Positions 1-13,800 of a stretch of DNA of 64,000 nt are shown here, piece after piece (position 1 is the first letter of the stretch; each line of letters starts with the position of its first letter). Both the position numbers and the translations under genes were made by a program. This DNA comes from Actinostola sp. cb2023. Its lineage: Eukaryota > Cnidaria > Anthozoa > Actiniaria > Actinostolidae. The stretch covers positions 152,665 through 216,664 of the forward strand of contig JAUJYZ010001255.1 in the NCBI GenBank assembly GCA_033675265.1, read 5' to 3'. The notes below the pieces were generated by a model. The model saw only the letters and a program-made list of their open reading frames with translations, was not told the DNA's origin and made no database searches.

Positions 1-1167
1 TTGTAAGAACGGTATTACTGAAGCTATGATATTAATTGAATATCAAAAAAAATCATTCCCGGCCCTTTCAATTCGAATTGAATGTTAACTTAAACGATCG
101 TGATTTGTAAGCCTAGCACTGATGTTTATTTATTCTGTTGTTCTCGAATTGTTGTTGTATCCTTCAAAGCCTTTCAGGTCACCCTTCATTAATATCGATA
201 CCTTTATCAGAGCCATTTTGTGATCGGGGAAAATTTTATTTTTACACGGTTGTGGCTCGAAAAAGGCAAGTGGGAATGTTAAAATTCAACTGAAAATAAG
301 AAGCCTACTTCGTGGCAAAGCCATTAATCAGCCCTTTCGTGTCAACGGTTTGAATCCCGGAAACAAAAATAGAGATTAAATTAATCGACTTTACCGGCTC
401 GTCAGAAATACGTATAATGGAAGGCTGTCGTTTCTTCCTTTCTTTTCTTCCTTCTTCAATCTTTCTTCAATCGTGCGTTCCTGCTTTTGCATGCAGAGTC
501 TTAAAACAATACTAATGATATTTATTCTGTGAAAACTTTGATCCTTTCTTTAATATTTTCCTTCTCTCTTCCTCCAGAGAAAATCCCCCCTTTTTCTCTG
601 ACACAAATGTGGGATTGAAACCATTTTTTTCTGGACTGAGATCTTTGCGATTCAAGCACTTTCGTTGGACGATTCGTCTGATCTCTTAAACAATAATCAA
701 ACTCAGACGCGGAGTAATATCAAAGTTGTTGTTGTCAAAAGAGCCAGTATTTGACCCATATTTTAGTCCAACACTATCAAAATTTAAGCCGTCAAGGAAT
801 ACGAAAGTAGTCTTCGACCTATACGACGAATGACGTGACTTTGTGTACAGAAACGCACCATTTTCCCAGCAAACAAAATATTGTCATTTTTGAGATCAAA
901 ACTATAGAATTCAACAAGAGCATTTCATGTCCATGTTTTTACATGATTGGACGACTTAACGTGTAAAGCCTCTTGGAGATGTGACAGTCACTGATATTTG
1001 CCTTTGTCAAAAAAAACTCAAACGTGGTCCTCTAAAGTGCTTACAACTATATATCGAAGGTACAATGGGTTTTAGTCTTCGTAATACTGCTGTGAAGCTT
1101 GTATCTTGAATATGCTATAGTGTACTACTTCATCATTTTCTAATCATTTCTAGTAAGGTTTATAGTA
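1..1167. other. Upstream flank of the Islet gene
   Basis: I see no coding exon here. The stretch is AT-rich, with a TATA-like run (tatatatcg) near 1050, about 120 bases before the proposed Islet start codon. Any promoter role is inference. Confidence 0.4.
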
Positions 1168-1213
1168 ATGGGAATAGAGCAGCAGCATCAAGGCCCATTT
1201 CAAGAACGAAACG
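1168..1213 (+). CDS. isl: Islet exon 1 (start codon; predicted)
   Basis: ATG at 1168 opens 15 codons plus one base, followed by a strong donor G|GTATGT. The left-over base fits exon 2 exactly (phase 1). The peptide starts MGIEQQHQ; vertebrate ISL1 also starts MG with a short polar leader before LIM1. With this exon the whole gene is divisible by three. No transcript supports it, and another small exon in the 8.6 kb intron cannot be excluded. Confidence 0.55.
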
Positions 1214-4200
1214 GTATGTATATATATACGAATTCTCCGCTAAGAAAATCATAAAATTTGGATGAAAATATTTAGTGGAATTGCATTGGAGATGTCCTAC
1301 TCTTCCAAAGTTCGTAAAAAGCCGTTTGGAGGAAATACTGCCTTCCGTAACCAGCCAGTGTATTTGTAATCTTGTGAATAAACAACAAGCTAGTGAGAAT
1401 CATGTGGAGGGAGCACGATTTAACGATCAACTGTATTTTTAGAATTTTGATGCGAGTAGTAAAAGATTGATCAAGGGGTCAGCGAATAGAACCCCGGCAA
1501 TTTGTTTTTGTTTTGCAGTTCAGAAAAATTCCCACCAAAAATCCCCCAAATGCCATGACTTTCGTGGGTTCCAAGATGCTTGCTCACCTTGTCGCCACAC
1601 AATGAAATCATATGCTAAAGAAACAGTTTAAACTTCTTAGGCGTGTAACACCTTTAAGAGCGAGTTTTTATCTGGCTAAGACACAGTGGAAAGTCCCAGA
1701 TTATGAACCTCTTGTAGATTTTTGCGCCCTAAACCCTTACTATACACTTCGTTGACATCTGTCAAGGATTTCTGACCAGACGAAGGGCCCTCTAATTCGT
1801 CTGTCCTCGGGCAATTGAATTGTGACAAGGACTTGTACTGCTCACTCGCTAGTCTACCATTTGAGTGATTCAAGCTGACCGATTCTTGGCTGATTTGTTC
1901 AGTTAAGTTTGGACATCAAGGATGGTTTGCCTGAACATTGATGTTCAGCAGCACACACTGTTCCCGACTTCGTTTTGCTGAAGATTCTTGAGGAAACAAT
2001 GTCAGAGATTTTAATAATACGCAAGATCCAACTGTTCAATTTCTTCCCCTTTCTTCTTCGTATTTATGTTTGTATGTTTTCAGTAAGAATTATCAATAGG
2101 CCTAATGTTCTTATTGTAACTCGGTTCTTATCTATTTCCTCTAGTTTTGCTATCCACTGATTCGGCACATGTTCTCCCGCAGGAGAAGTTTTTAATTAAC
2201 AATCGCCGTAAAATCACCAATAATTATATTTGATTCCATTTTGCTTTTTTGAGTCCCAAATTCTTGGATAATTTGCCGAGATCATTGTAACCGGGTTCGA
2301 TGCTTTTGAATTGAATTTCGCTGAATTGGACCAAAGATTTGGCTTGTGATTTAGTGATGGATTGGAAATGAAATTTCAGAGCCATTAGCGACAGGTGTAT
2401 GCAGTATTGTTGAAATAAAATTGGCTAAAAACATGAATAGCTCTAAGCTCAGATCAGATACACAACCGTGCTTGACTGGCTCCGTGAATCGTAAAGTCCA
2501 AACTTTAAGGCACGAATTAGCGCTCGCGAATCCCTGGCGTGTTTTTTCGTGTGTTTTCATGAATCCCCGAGTAAATAAACCCAAGATAACCAACCTGATT
2601 TTAATTTATAAGTCTATTTTGGTTTCTTTGTTTACTTTATCAGTGATGGTTTTGGGTATTTAGATGAAAACTTAAGGTGTCAGTACTCAAAGGGAACATG
2701 TTTATGAGTGCATATACTTAGAGGCGTTTGTCGAAGCGTGCTGGATGTACACAAAGTTCGAGTATTGTAGCCGCCGTTCGGATTCACTGAGCGATCTCAT
2801 AAAGAATATGATTTTTGATTCAATATTACAATATCAAGACAACTTATCAATTGACAGAAACCGAATTCATGCTGAGACGAAGCTATCATAAAAGGACTAT
2901 GTTTGTTTTTGGTGTTCTCGTTAACGCATCCTCTGACTCGATGTTCTTGTACAATGTTTAGACTTTTTAGGGTTTTTTTACGATTAAAATCGTAGATGTA
3001 TTTACCATGTTTTCCGCCTTGTTATCTCGGTAACTGAGAAAGGTTTTGAATTTAAAAAAAAAATTTGAATAAAGAAAAGAGGACCGACAAAGTGATAAAT
3101 GAGGACTAAAGATACAAGTGTTTTTCGTACGTTTTTCGTTGTTTATTTTTGTACAAAACCATCTACTCTCGGCTGGTCCTACTCTGGTCCCACCTGAGTC
3201 TCTGTCAAACTGTTTCTCTACAAGTACATTGAATTGTAGAGCTGCGAGACAGCGTTCGTGTGTAGAACGAGTTTGACAGAGATCTGGGACCAGAGTTTTA
3301 ACAAAAAAAACTATGCAAGACATCCATGAATATGGATTTGGAAAGACGGAGGTTTTTCTATATTTTCAATCCACATAAATTCTAATTCAGTATTGCAAAC
3401 GTGTTGTCAATTAGTGGCTGTACTAAAAGGAGAGATAAGGTATTCGATATCGGATCATAAAGTAATATTATGGAGTTCATGAATATGGAGAATGAAAAGA
3501 AATCGCTTGATCATCGCCTGAAAAAGTGAGCATGTTTTGGTTATTTGGATTCATATACAATTGGGATCCCAGTACAATTGCGACAATAGGCGCCCCTACC
3601 GAGATAGATAGCACAAAATACAACGCGCTAGATACAGATAGATCCTCCAAACTATTTTCGTGATTTTCAACAGAAAATTAAGATTTCCAACTTGCTATAT
3701 TGTTTTCTAAATTGCGTGTAACGTACTTGTTTCGTAACAATACGAAGATCAAAGGCTAACTCTACACAACAGAGAGTGTAGGGCCTCTTATTATTAGTGA
3801 TCTTCTTGTGCACTTGAATTAATATTTAGTTTTAAGAATTTTTGAACGTGAACAAAGCTGCATTGTTTTTAACTTGTTATGCACATACGTACTCTTGGGG
3901 AGAAGATGTCACATTTTAGTTCAATTATTTCATAGTTGGTGTATGATGTCTAACGACCGTTACCGACTCAATAAATGTACATGTAGATGTAGCAAGAAAG
4001 AAAGAAACGATTGAAGTTTGTGAGAAGGAAGTAGGTCTTTGTGTGTTGCTAACGGTCATCCACTTGACAGTTCATTTTTCAGAGGTGGACATTTAAGGCG
4101 GGAGACCGGTCACTTCCAACTGATAATGTGCTATTCCATATAATTGATCACCCTAGGAATACGACGTATGTGTTTACTTTGATGTGGTTTTCAAACAAAG

Positions 4201-7200
4201 AGCCCGTTTTCGGCTCTGTAACGATAACTCGTGAAAAAGCCGCCAGAAAGTGAAGTGAGGAGATCCAACAGGAGGGGTTAGTGGTCCCCTGGCACAATAA
4301 CATCTGTTCTATTCACCCAGCCAGAAGTCTTCCCAGAAAAAAAATTCCCAGGAGAGAAAATATCAGAAATTTTTCCCAGGAGAGAGAATATTTTCTAACC
4401 AAAAAAAACAACAAAACAAAACAAAAAAAGGACTTAAATAAGGTACTATTTATAAAATAAAACAATTCCCAGGAACAAAAACATTTCCTATCCATATAAC
4501 CTAATATATATTCTGTATATTTCATAATTTTATACAAATAATCAAATGCGAAACTCATTTTAGATTTCCCAGGAAAGTACTGGTAGAACAGTTATTTCAC
4601 AGAACAGATACCATTAACCCCTCCTGATCCAAAGACGCACAAGTGTTTTCCGCGTCTCCCGCGTCTCTAGCTGTCTAGAGTGACTGGAAATTTCCGATAA
4701 TAGCAAAATTACTCTTTGTCAACACCAGTGACTAGCTACTTTCTGAGTTAAAATAAAAGATTATTCGATAAGTGTAAATAGAGCCAGTGATTAATGGTTT
4801 GTATATATGAATGAAATCTCATCCAAAATCCACCTGTGGCGAAAGAAAGTGGCACAAGAAAAACTCTTTCCAAAAATTAAGCAATAATAGAGATTTAAAG
4901 GAGAGTAACCAAATGTCTGAATAGTCACTTTAGTACTCTTTTGTCTTCAGTGCTTCGCAGCGGGAGCTTTTGACTTCACTACATGCCACGGGCTCCCTGT
5001 GGCTTCTATTGTCCACACAACATTTGTTGCACATGTCAGAATGTTCAAAGAACAAAGCTCGACAATGGTCTCGTAAATCTTCCTCTTCGTCTTTAATATG
5101 ACCTTGACATCGCTATCCAGCTGATCACGGCTGTAATTCCGGTTTCCTTACAAGCTATTTGTTTTTCACGGACAACCAGTTCAACTCGTTGACTATTCGG
5201 TTTATATAACATTGGAAAACAAACTAATTTGGATTTCATGTTTTGTATTTGCCACTGTGTTTTTGTGTTCACAAGGTTGTTTTCGTGGGCGATTAATGTT
5301 TAGGTGAGGAACCCTCATGTTGTCGATACATTCCTTTCCCTTAGACATTTGCTGAGATTTCTAGCGCTTGAGGCTACATGAAGGTCACATACAAAATCCT
5401 TTTTTTGTCCTGTTCTTCGAACTCCAGCACAAACTAGCTAAGGAGTTGCAAGGCCGGTCTGCTTGCTGGGCAAGTTCATTAAAGACACTAAAATGTCTTT
5501 AAAAAAGCTGAAACTTGAGATATTAAATTCATTTTATTTCATTTGAGTTCTTTCTTGGCCTTTTTGATTAAAGTAACCCAATTAATTTTAGATTACGTTG
5601 AAAGGAAAGAAATCGAAGAGCCAATTTTTAAGATGCTTTTTGCCGTCCTTCCTTTTCTGTGAACCTTCTTCGTCGTAGGAATTATGTTAATAATAATAAT
5701 AATAATAATTTATTAATTTATAAAGCGCTATTTACATTTTGTGATCAATAGCGCTGTGACCCTAATCAGTATATATCATATGTATATATATGTAGAGTCT
5801 TGCTGACGAAGGCCGAATGGCCGAAACGTACAATTAAACAGTGTACAAAGTTACAAGTTGGTGTCTTGGTTTTACCTTTATTCTACATATATGTATATAT
5901 ATATGCGTTATATATATATATATAATTAAATAATGTAAGATAAAATTAATACGATGGCATAGGCAGTATATATATATATAAACCATCCCGCTTGAACTTA
6001 TAGAATGTTTTATTATTCCTATCTACAACGATAGATAAATAACTAAATAAGTCTAATATAAAATGTAAATGAGAATAGATTGATTAAAAACACCTCTGTT
6101 TCATAACGAAGGTCATTTTGGCACAATTTGCATAAACTTACCGATGGCTCCTATTTGTCCAATACATTTTACACAAACTAACAAAACTCCTCGCAAATTT
6201 TGATTTCAATCAGATAGGCAAAGTTTTTGGCGGCCATTCTTCTGCACGTAATCATTCTTAACGAAGGTTAGCGTGATTAGTTGGGTTGTTTGGTGAACAG
6301 TTTTTCTGTCAGTGCGACAGTGGGCCGCCATTCGGCGACTGATTCCACTCAACTCAAACTTCTCCCCAATTCTTTCAGCTGTCCGTCGTGAATAATAAAT
6401 AGCTTTGCGTTTGGGGGCCGCGTATTTGAAACTCGACATGTTGTACTTTAGCCCGTCACAGGAACTGTCCAGCAACACATGCTGACCTTTTATCGAAAGT
6501 ACAAGTTGTTATAACTGAAATGGCTCACTTTTTATTTCCGCGAGTTCTTCCGTGACTGGTTGGACACGTAGAAAAGTGAGCTTGAGTTCTCCGTTTGTTG
6601 AAACAATGCACACATTCGATGATAAGCAGTCTGTGTAAAAAATAATACCTTCAATATAGTTTTCAATTTTGACCGCTTTCACGACTTTCTGTACGCATCT
6701 CGTCTCCATGGAGACGGCGGACAATTTCCAGTCATACAATGCAAGGTCGGCATATTAAGGTGTCATAATACAAAGCACTATCTTGTATGGTATTATGAGA
6801 CGCACAGTTCTGCAGGCCACCGAGAATTTAAAGAAAAGTCACTGTTGTTTAAAGTACGGTCGATTGTTTTGAATTTCACTGTTGGATCCGCGGTCTATAT
6901 AAACAATAATGTATTATAGAAGAAACAGTTTTATGAAAAACTTAAAGACATTATTATTTAGAGAATTGTACTCATGATTTATCCAATTTTTATCATCATT
7001 AATTTTATTTCACTCAGTTGTAAAACGCGATGGGATCCGAATTTAGTGCGTTCAATAAGAACCTTTATTATATTTTTTGTCAAAGAACGCATGAAATATG
7101 CACAAGAACGCGCGAAATATGGGACCATATTTTGGGTAGTTACTTCAAACTGGCTTTCCAATCATTCATGCAGAATCGTGTGATGAAAATTAACCAATCA

Positions 7201-7457
7201 GCGTGCGAGAAATTGACAGTTTTGGCTAGCGCGCGCTCGTACAGAAATATCACTGTAATTTGTTGTTTTTCTTTCACCAAAATAGCTAGTTTCTTTGACA
7301 AAATATATAATAAACAACTTATTAGTCGGTTAAGCATCTAATACGGCTGTGAATTTTTACTCGTCATGTATTTTGGCTCGCCTAAAGGCTCGCCAAAATA
7401 CCAAATGACTCGTAAAAATACACAGCCGTCTTAGATGCTTAGCCGACTAATAACCTC

Positions 7458-7507
<50 letters not shown>

Positions 7508-7781
7508 TATTTTAAAAAAATATTATTATTATTATTATTATCGTATATATTTGGCATTGTTGTGCTTTTATTGATAGGTTGATCCCACTGCGAAATCCTT
7601 ACACCGATCGAATTATCATTTTAGGCCCTTTGAGGTGAATCCACTCCACTCCATAATACAATACACATTACAATAACCGTTATTTACAGTGGCCAGTACT
7701 GCTTAGCTAAATCTACTTTCCAGACATGCCACAAATAAAATAGCAAGAAAAAAATAAAATAAAATCATATTTACGTAAATA

Positions 7782-7816
<35 letters not shown>

Positions 7817-10800
7817 AATTTATTACTTATAGAGCCCTATTTATAATAAGAGTAAGAATAATTAAATAATAATATTTATAATAACAGATCAATAGCGCTT
7901 TACAATAAAGAAACAAATAAAAATAAAAATAATAATACTATAAATATAAAATATAATAAACTATCTCTGTATAGAATATATATAGAAAAACTATACTAAA
8001 AATCTAGATTGATAATTCTGAACAATCTAACTTTAATATCAGTTTTTGAGGTAAAAAAGTTGTTTGGGATCCTTCCAATTAGAATATCTATCTCTCACTT
8101 CTGCTTGATATACTCTTTTATATTGGGCGTATAGCTGCTAAGTGCTAAAAGAAAGACTTCAGGATTAAGAGATTATAAAAATATACTGTTTTTTCAGCCA
8201 ACTTGAACATCGGAGCCGAGTGGAGACTGGGTACCATCGATCGATAATGAGATCATCACAACGTCGATAAGTGACAGAGTCAATTATTGAGGAAATTAGC
8301 TTGGTCTTGTATACAATAGACTCTCGCCTGGCTTAGACGATCAGCAGATATGACTTGACAGCTTTGAATAGTTTTTTAAATCCCGAACTTCAGTAGAGAA
8401 AACAAAAGGCTTTCTTTCCTTTGTGTGGCTCATATATGTTTTGAATATTTGTTTTGTTCTACTGTTGAATAGAACTCAAATGTAAGTAAATATTTTTCAT
8501 TCCAGTTTGTGTCAACAACATGGAAAGTTCGCTCGCTCTAAGTCGAGTAAGAGACAGTTGTGGGGTTTCAATCCATGCCAAGGCCATGAATTATCGACCC
8601 AAACGCTATCTAATCCGTTTAGATATCTGTGATGGTAGGGGCGGAGTCGTTAACGAGGACGTGTGAAATTTCATTTAGTTTGTCGTTATGAATTCAACTA
8701 ATTAGGATTCAGTATTCTTGGAAGGGCTTAGGGCGACCTCGTAAAGCCCGCGTATTGTTTGGCTTTGGATTTAACTGTCGACTTATCAGCACGGTACCAG
8801 TGCTGCCAAAAATGAGCCATCATCTCGGTTAGGGATATGAAAACTGACACGGCGCAGAAGACAAATCTCAGTTGAATTTGATCTTAGCCCCCTTAGGGCT
8901 ACCTGCAGGCAAGAGTCCTTCGTATTTGCGTCTGCAGTAGGTACTTAATGCTGTTTATCGCCGCTTACGAGCTATGGGTACTTCGATTTCCCCCAAATTG
9001 TCGTTAAGAGATAATCCATTTCTTGCCACGTGGACCATCGATGAACAATTCTCGAATAATTGATCGTCATTGTCCGTCGAATGTTCTTGACAGTATACGT
9101 TTACACGCTGACATCGTTGTGTCTCATAGGAATCGAGTGCGCGCTGAAGCGGCTAAGCATCGACTGTGCCATCGATGGGCCTCGAGATTGATACTAGTTG
9201 TTTCCTTTGTACATATGTTACATCACTTGCGCGAAGGAACGATGTGGTAGGTACCACTGCTCCTTCTCTCTCTCCTCTCTCCCACCTGCGAGTTCCCAAT
9301 CTTCAAATCTAAGGAGTTTGACACTTATTGAAAGGCAGTTATCCAATGACAATCGCCTCATTTCACATCAGGCGCCAATTTGTGAAATTGTCGGTTTACC
9401 ACCCAACCAATAAACACTCATTCATTGACAGGGTAGTCACGTGATTTCACCTATCATCCAACCATTGCTGATGAATGGTCCCCATGAGAGATCGGAATTT
9501 TGAAGTATTCGTTTCGTCAGCTGGTGTACACGCTTTAGTTGTAATCCTTGACTGGAGATAACACACAGCGTATAGCTATTATTACGGGCCGCAGGATGAG
9601 CGATCAGACAGCGAAAAGTACGTGAGCCGGGTAGATATTCCTGAGCTGTTGAAGTCGCTCTAATAAAAATCACTACCGATTGGCGGCAGCGTGGTTGAGA
9701 TGTAGCGATCACACTGCGGGCATTTCCTGTCACGCTTGTGTCCAAGTCTCACCAGTGTTATTACTCTTCTTGCAGAGAAACGCCGAATATCAATGTGTGT
9801 TGGCTGCGGCTCTCAGATCCACGACCAGTACATCCTCCGCGTAGCTCCAGATTTAGAGTGGCACGCTAGCTGTCTTAAATGTGCTGACTGCCACACGTAT
9901 TTGGACGAGACTTGTACTTGTTTCGTACGAGATGGCAAGACGTACTGCAAACGCGATTACGTTCGGTGAGTGAATAGTTCTCGAGAGAGCTCTTGTGCCA
10001 GTGGCCGGGGCTTCCACTAGTGTGAGTGATAATATGGCCGTAAGACTAATCTTTATCCTTGGCCCCTGAATCTGTTTTCGTAATTAGAAACACACAGGAG
10101 TTCTGTATTGTTTTCGAAATTGAACTGACAGCAAAACAACACACCTGAAGCAAGCGTCTCTTGACTTGTGCTCAAACGCATAACGTACAGGCATTTTGCT
10201 GCTCGTTTCGATGATTAAGTAAGATTAGATGCTTCGCACTAGATTAATACAAAGCTAATTACAAAAAAATTCACACCAAAGACTAAAAGTTTGGACTCAA
10301 GAAATTCGAGTTCACACGTACATTTTGTACGACTCCGCCTCCAGCTTATTGTGGGTCTACGAGGCGGGAAAGTTTGCCATATTTTGAGGCAGGAGGCAAA
10401 GAATACATTCGCTTCTCGTGGTTTTGGGGCTTTTCTTCCAAGCGACAATCTGTGTGGGGAATAAGTGGTTGGGTTTGGAGAAGAATTGAGGGTTCCTTAA
10501 GCTGACTTTGGTGTGCAAATTGGTTTGGAGTTGTAGTGGTTCAGGGTCAGCAGAGATGAGTAGGGGAAATAGATCTATTTGCTGAAGTTGTTCTTCAAAA
10601 TCAACCTATTTACTTTCTAAAATCCTTCACATTCTCAAACAGGTTGTTCGGTACCAAGTGTGCGAAATGTCTGCAGAACTTCAGCAAAAATGATTTCGTC
10701 ATGAGAGCGAGGAATAAAATCTACCACATCGATTGTTTTCGATGCGTTGCTTGCAGTCGGCAACTTGTACCCGGCGACGAATTTGCTCTCCGAGAGGACG

Positions 10801-13800
10801 GACTTTTCTGTAAAGAAGATCATGAAATTGTGGAGAAAGCTACGGCAACAGCGCAAGCAACTCACGCCCGAACCAACAACAGTCAACGGACAACGCAGTC
10901 GGGGGGTAAGTTGTTTAGCTCTGCTTCTATGCGGTAGGTCTCTTGTTCTTACTACTTATCGAGCGGTAATCAAATTGGGGTGTGATAACGCTATTAGCAA
11001 CTTGCATTCACTGTACGTATCAAATGTACATTTAGAGAGAAGGCTTCTTAAAATCCAATCATGCTATTTTGAGAGGAATTAAAGCCGGTTGCCGCTTGCT
11101 CTGCGACAAGGTTGTCGTCGAGATTGCAGCGACATGTTGATAGTTTCTCTGTCCGAGTTGGTGGATAAGTGTTGAATCGTTACAAGAGAAGGGTTTCAGC
11201 TCATTGATCATTCTAAATCAAACCTGTAAGGATTATATGCTGGTTTATTTGTGGCCCTTCATAAGCTTCAACACAGCTAAGTGTTTGTGACACAAAAACG
11301 GTATAATATCCTCGAAGCCTAGGGTATCCTTCGATCCAAAGTGAATATATTTTGATGTCATCGATCTCCATATGGCCTCGTGAACCAGCGAAGCGGGATA
11401 TTATTATGAAGCAAAATTTGATACAACATCCGGCCTATAAAATCTCATTATTCTCATACATCATGTTGACACATATATCTTCTATGACTAGAACCGAGTA
11501 ATCCAACTCCAAGCCAGTCATGAATTTGTGACTGAAACTCTTGTTGTATAGTAAAGACAGCCTGATAAGAAAGTTGGTTGTTCTTGCGCGCTGCGCCAAC
11601 CAACTGCGGTCGCGAAGCGTCTGGCGAAGCAGGCAGTCCAACGTGGATCCTTCGGTCACTTCAAACATTGAAGTGATTCTATAAATCCTCTGAAGGACTT
11701 TTTAACCCGTTATAATTTATCTCTTTCTTGGTTTACAATTTCAGGTCAAGTTAACCAAACTCCGTCGGAGGGGACGACAAAGCGGAAGGCCGATCGACCT
11801 ACTCGAATACGGACAGTCTTGAACGAGAAACAACTACATACTTTACGAACATGTTACAATGCAAATCCACGACCCGATGCTATGATGAAAGAACAACTTG
11901 TGGAAATGACAGGACTAAGTCCGCGTGTTATACGAGTGTGGTTCCAAAATAAACGATGCAAAGACAAGAAGAAAGCCAACTTTATTATTAAGTCGCAAAA
12001 CCCAAATCAACCACAAAACGTAGGCTCAGATGATCTTCAGGTACGACTTCGAACAGGCGCGCGCGCGTACTGTGCGTTCCCTACACCCTTCTCCAGCAAC
12101 CCATCAAATCTGTTGTTAATCAAGAATTTTATAAAATTCAACCACAAGACATTGTTTCTCTGTGGACTCCACAACGCAAACTGGATTTGTTTGGTATTGA
12201 AATTCTATTAATGATTCCCTAAGGAGTTTCAGCATGTAAAAGCTAATTGTAGGTATTTAGAAGTCTAGTGCTAATTCTGTGGATCGCTTCTTGTACTAAA
12301 GTACTGCTTCACAGTTTGACCATAGGAAAGTGTTTATCATTTCCAAAGGTCACTGAAGAGTTCATTGTCTTTTATTATGTTTTTCCGGATCTGCAGCTCG
12401 GCTAACGATATGATAAAGAAAGGCCTGTTGTGTATCGTTATGTGAAAGTTGCTTGGATGACCTGAGTGGATTTTCGCGCCGAACTTCGAGTCAAACATCA
12501 TACTGATACATCCGCAAGCGCGACCTTGTGGACAAAGATTTTCTATATAATTACGCAGTGCGAGAACCCAAGAACAACCTCTTGCGTTTGCAACCGCATT
12601 TGTTCCAATACACGGCTTCATGGTCTGTTTCTTGTTTGTATTGTTTTAACGCTAGGAACACGTTTTCAGGGTCAAGAATAGGTGAGCTCTGGAATGAGAT
12701 TGGTGGATTTTTCAGATTATTTTGGTGTAACGATGAATTAGGAGCTTTGTTCTCGGCCTTCAGCTCCCCACTGCGTGTCTCAATAGTTTTATTATCATCT
12801 CCTTTTCTCTATCCTAGCGCACGCTAATTTCTCAATCACAATAATAGTTGTTAAGAATACATCTTCTGTTTCTACTCCACAGAATCCGAACAGTATGTCG
12901 CCTCCAATGACAGGCGTCCCGTATGGGCCTAATTCTGCTCCAATGCGACCCGATGTAAATATGACCGAACATGTATCAAGTTACCAACCATGGAAAGCCT
13001 TGAATGATTTTGCTATGCATAATGACATGGATCAAGGCGCATTTCAGCAACTGGTAAGGGTTTAGTTTGTTTTTTTGTTTTTCAGAAAAGAAAGAAAGAA
13101 ATTTCCCTAGTTTGGAAAAGTTCGTTTCCCTTGGAGTTACAAAAAATACCATCTTTTCCCCCCTTCTCATTATTCGCTTCCATTTCGAATTCCCTTAAGT
13201 GATTTTCATGTCTTTTGACTTACATGAAAACGCATGCTGGTACCTCACTCCACTTAAATCAAATGTTACTTCGAGTGTCACATTGTAAAAGAAGGTATTT
13301 TTCTTCCCTCATTACCTCAAATTCTAATCAACAAAATCCTGTCTTCAATATCTTGGGGATGGAATTTGTGTCAAATAAATAAATAAATGATTGTATCAAT
13401 TCGCCCTCAAGGCTGTGGGTGTTTCGTAATTTCAACCATGCTTTTGAAAATATTATTCCTTTGCTGTCATATTTTTTTCCTTTGTTGTCAATATTCATTG
13501 TCTCTTATGGCTGAAATTCTGTTTCTTAGTAAGCTATTTTGAATTCGTTGCTCTTTTTCTTGGTCATTGTATTTGAAATTTTTGGTGTTTTGAATTTTTT
13601 CCCTCGCCGAGGTCTGGTCAAATTTATCGTGACAGTTTGAATCAGTTTATATTCTAATGTCAATCAGCTAGACATTTTGTCGATACAAAGCTAAGGGAGA
13701 AAATTGGCTCCTTCTGTTCTCCATCCTAGCACAGATCAGAGTGATTTATATCTGGATTTTATCGAGTATTGGATTAGGAAGACAGATAGACAAATCCTAA

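Larger units (their letters stand above)
1214..9775 (+). other. Islet intron 1 (predicted), repeat-bearing
   Basis: About 8.6 kb without supported coding sequence. It contains foldback elements at 3181-3296, 4262-4640 and 7319-7453, a retroelement-like fragment near 5690-5910, and AT/ATT simple repeats. The rest is unremarkable AT-rich sequence. Long first introns of developmental regulators often hold enhancers; none can be recognised by eye here. Confidence 0.5.

Noticed and set aside
12670..12681. Possible Islet microexon between ttttcag and GTGAGC
   Set aside because: In the required phase it reads GGT CAA GAA TAG, a stop before the LIM-binding domain; direct joining of exons 4 and 5 is in phase.
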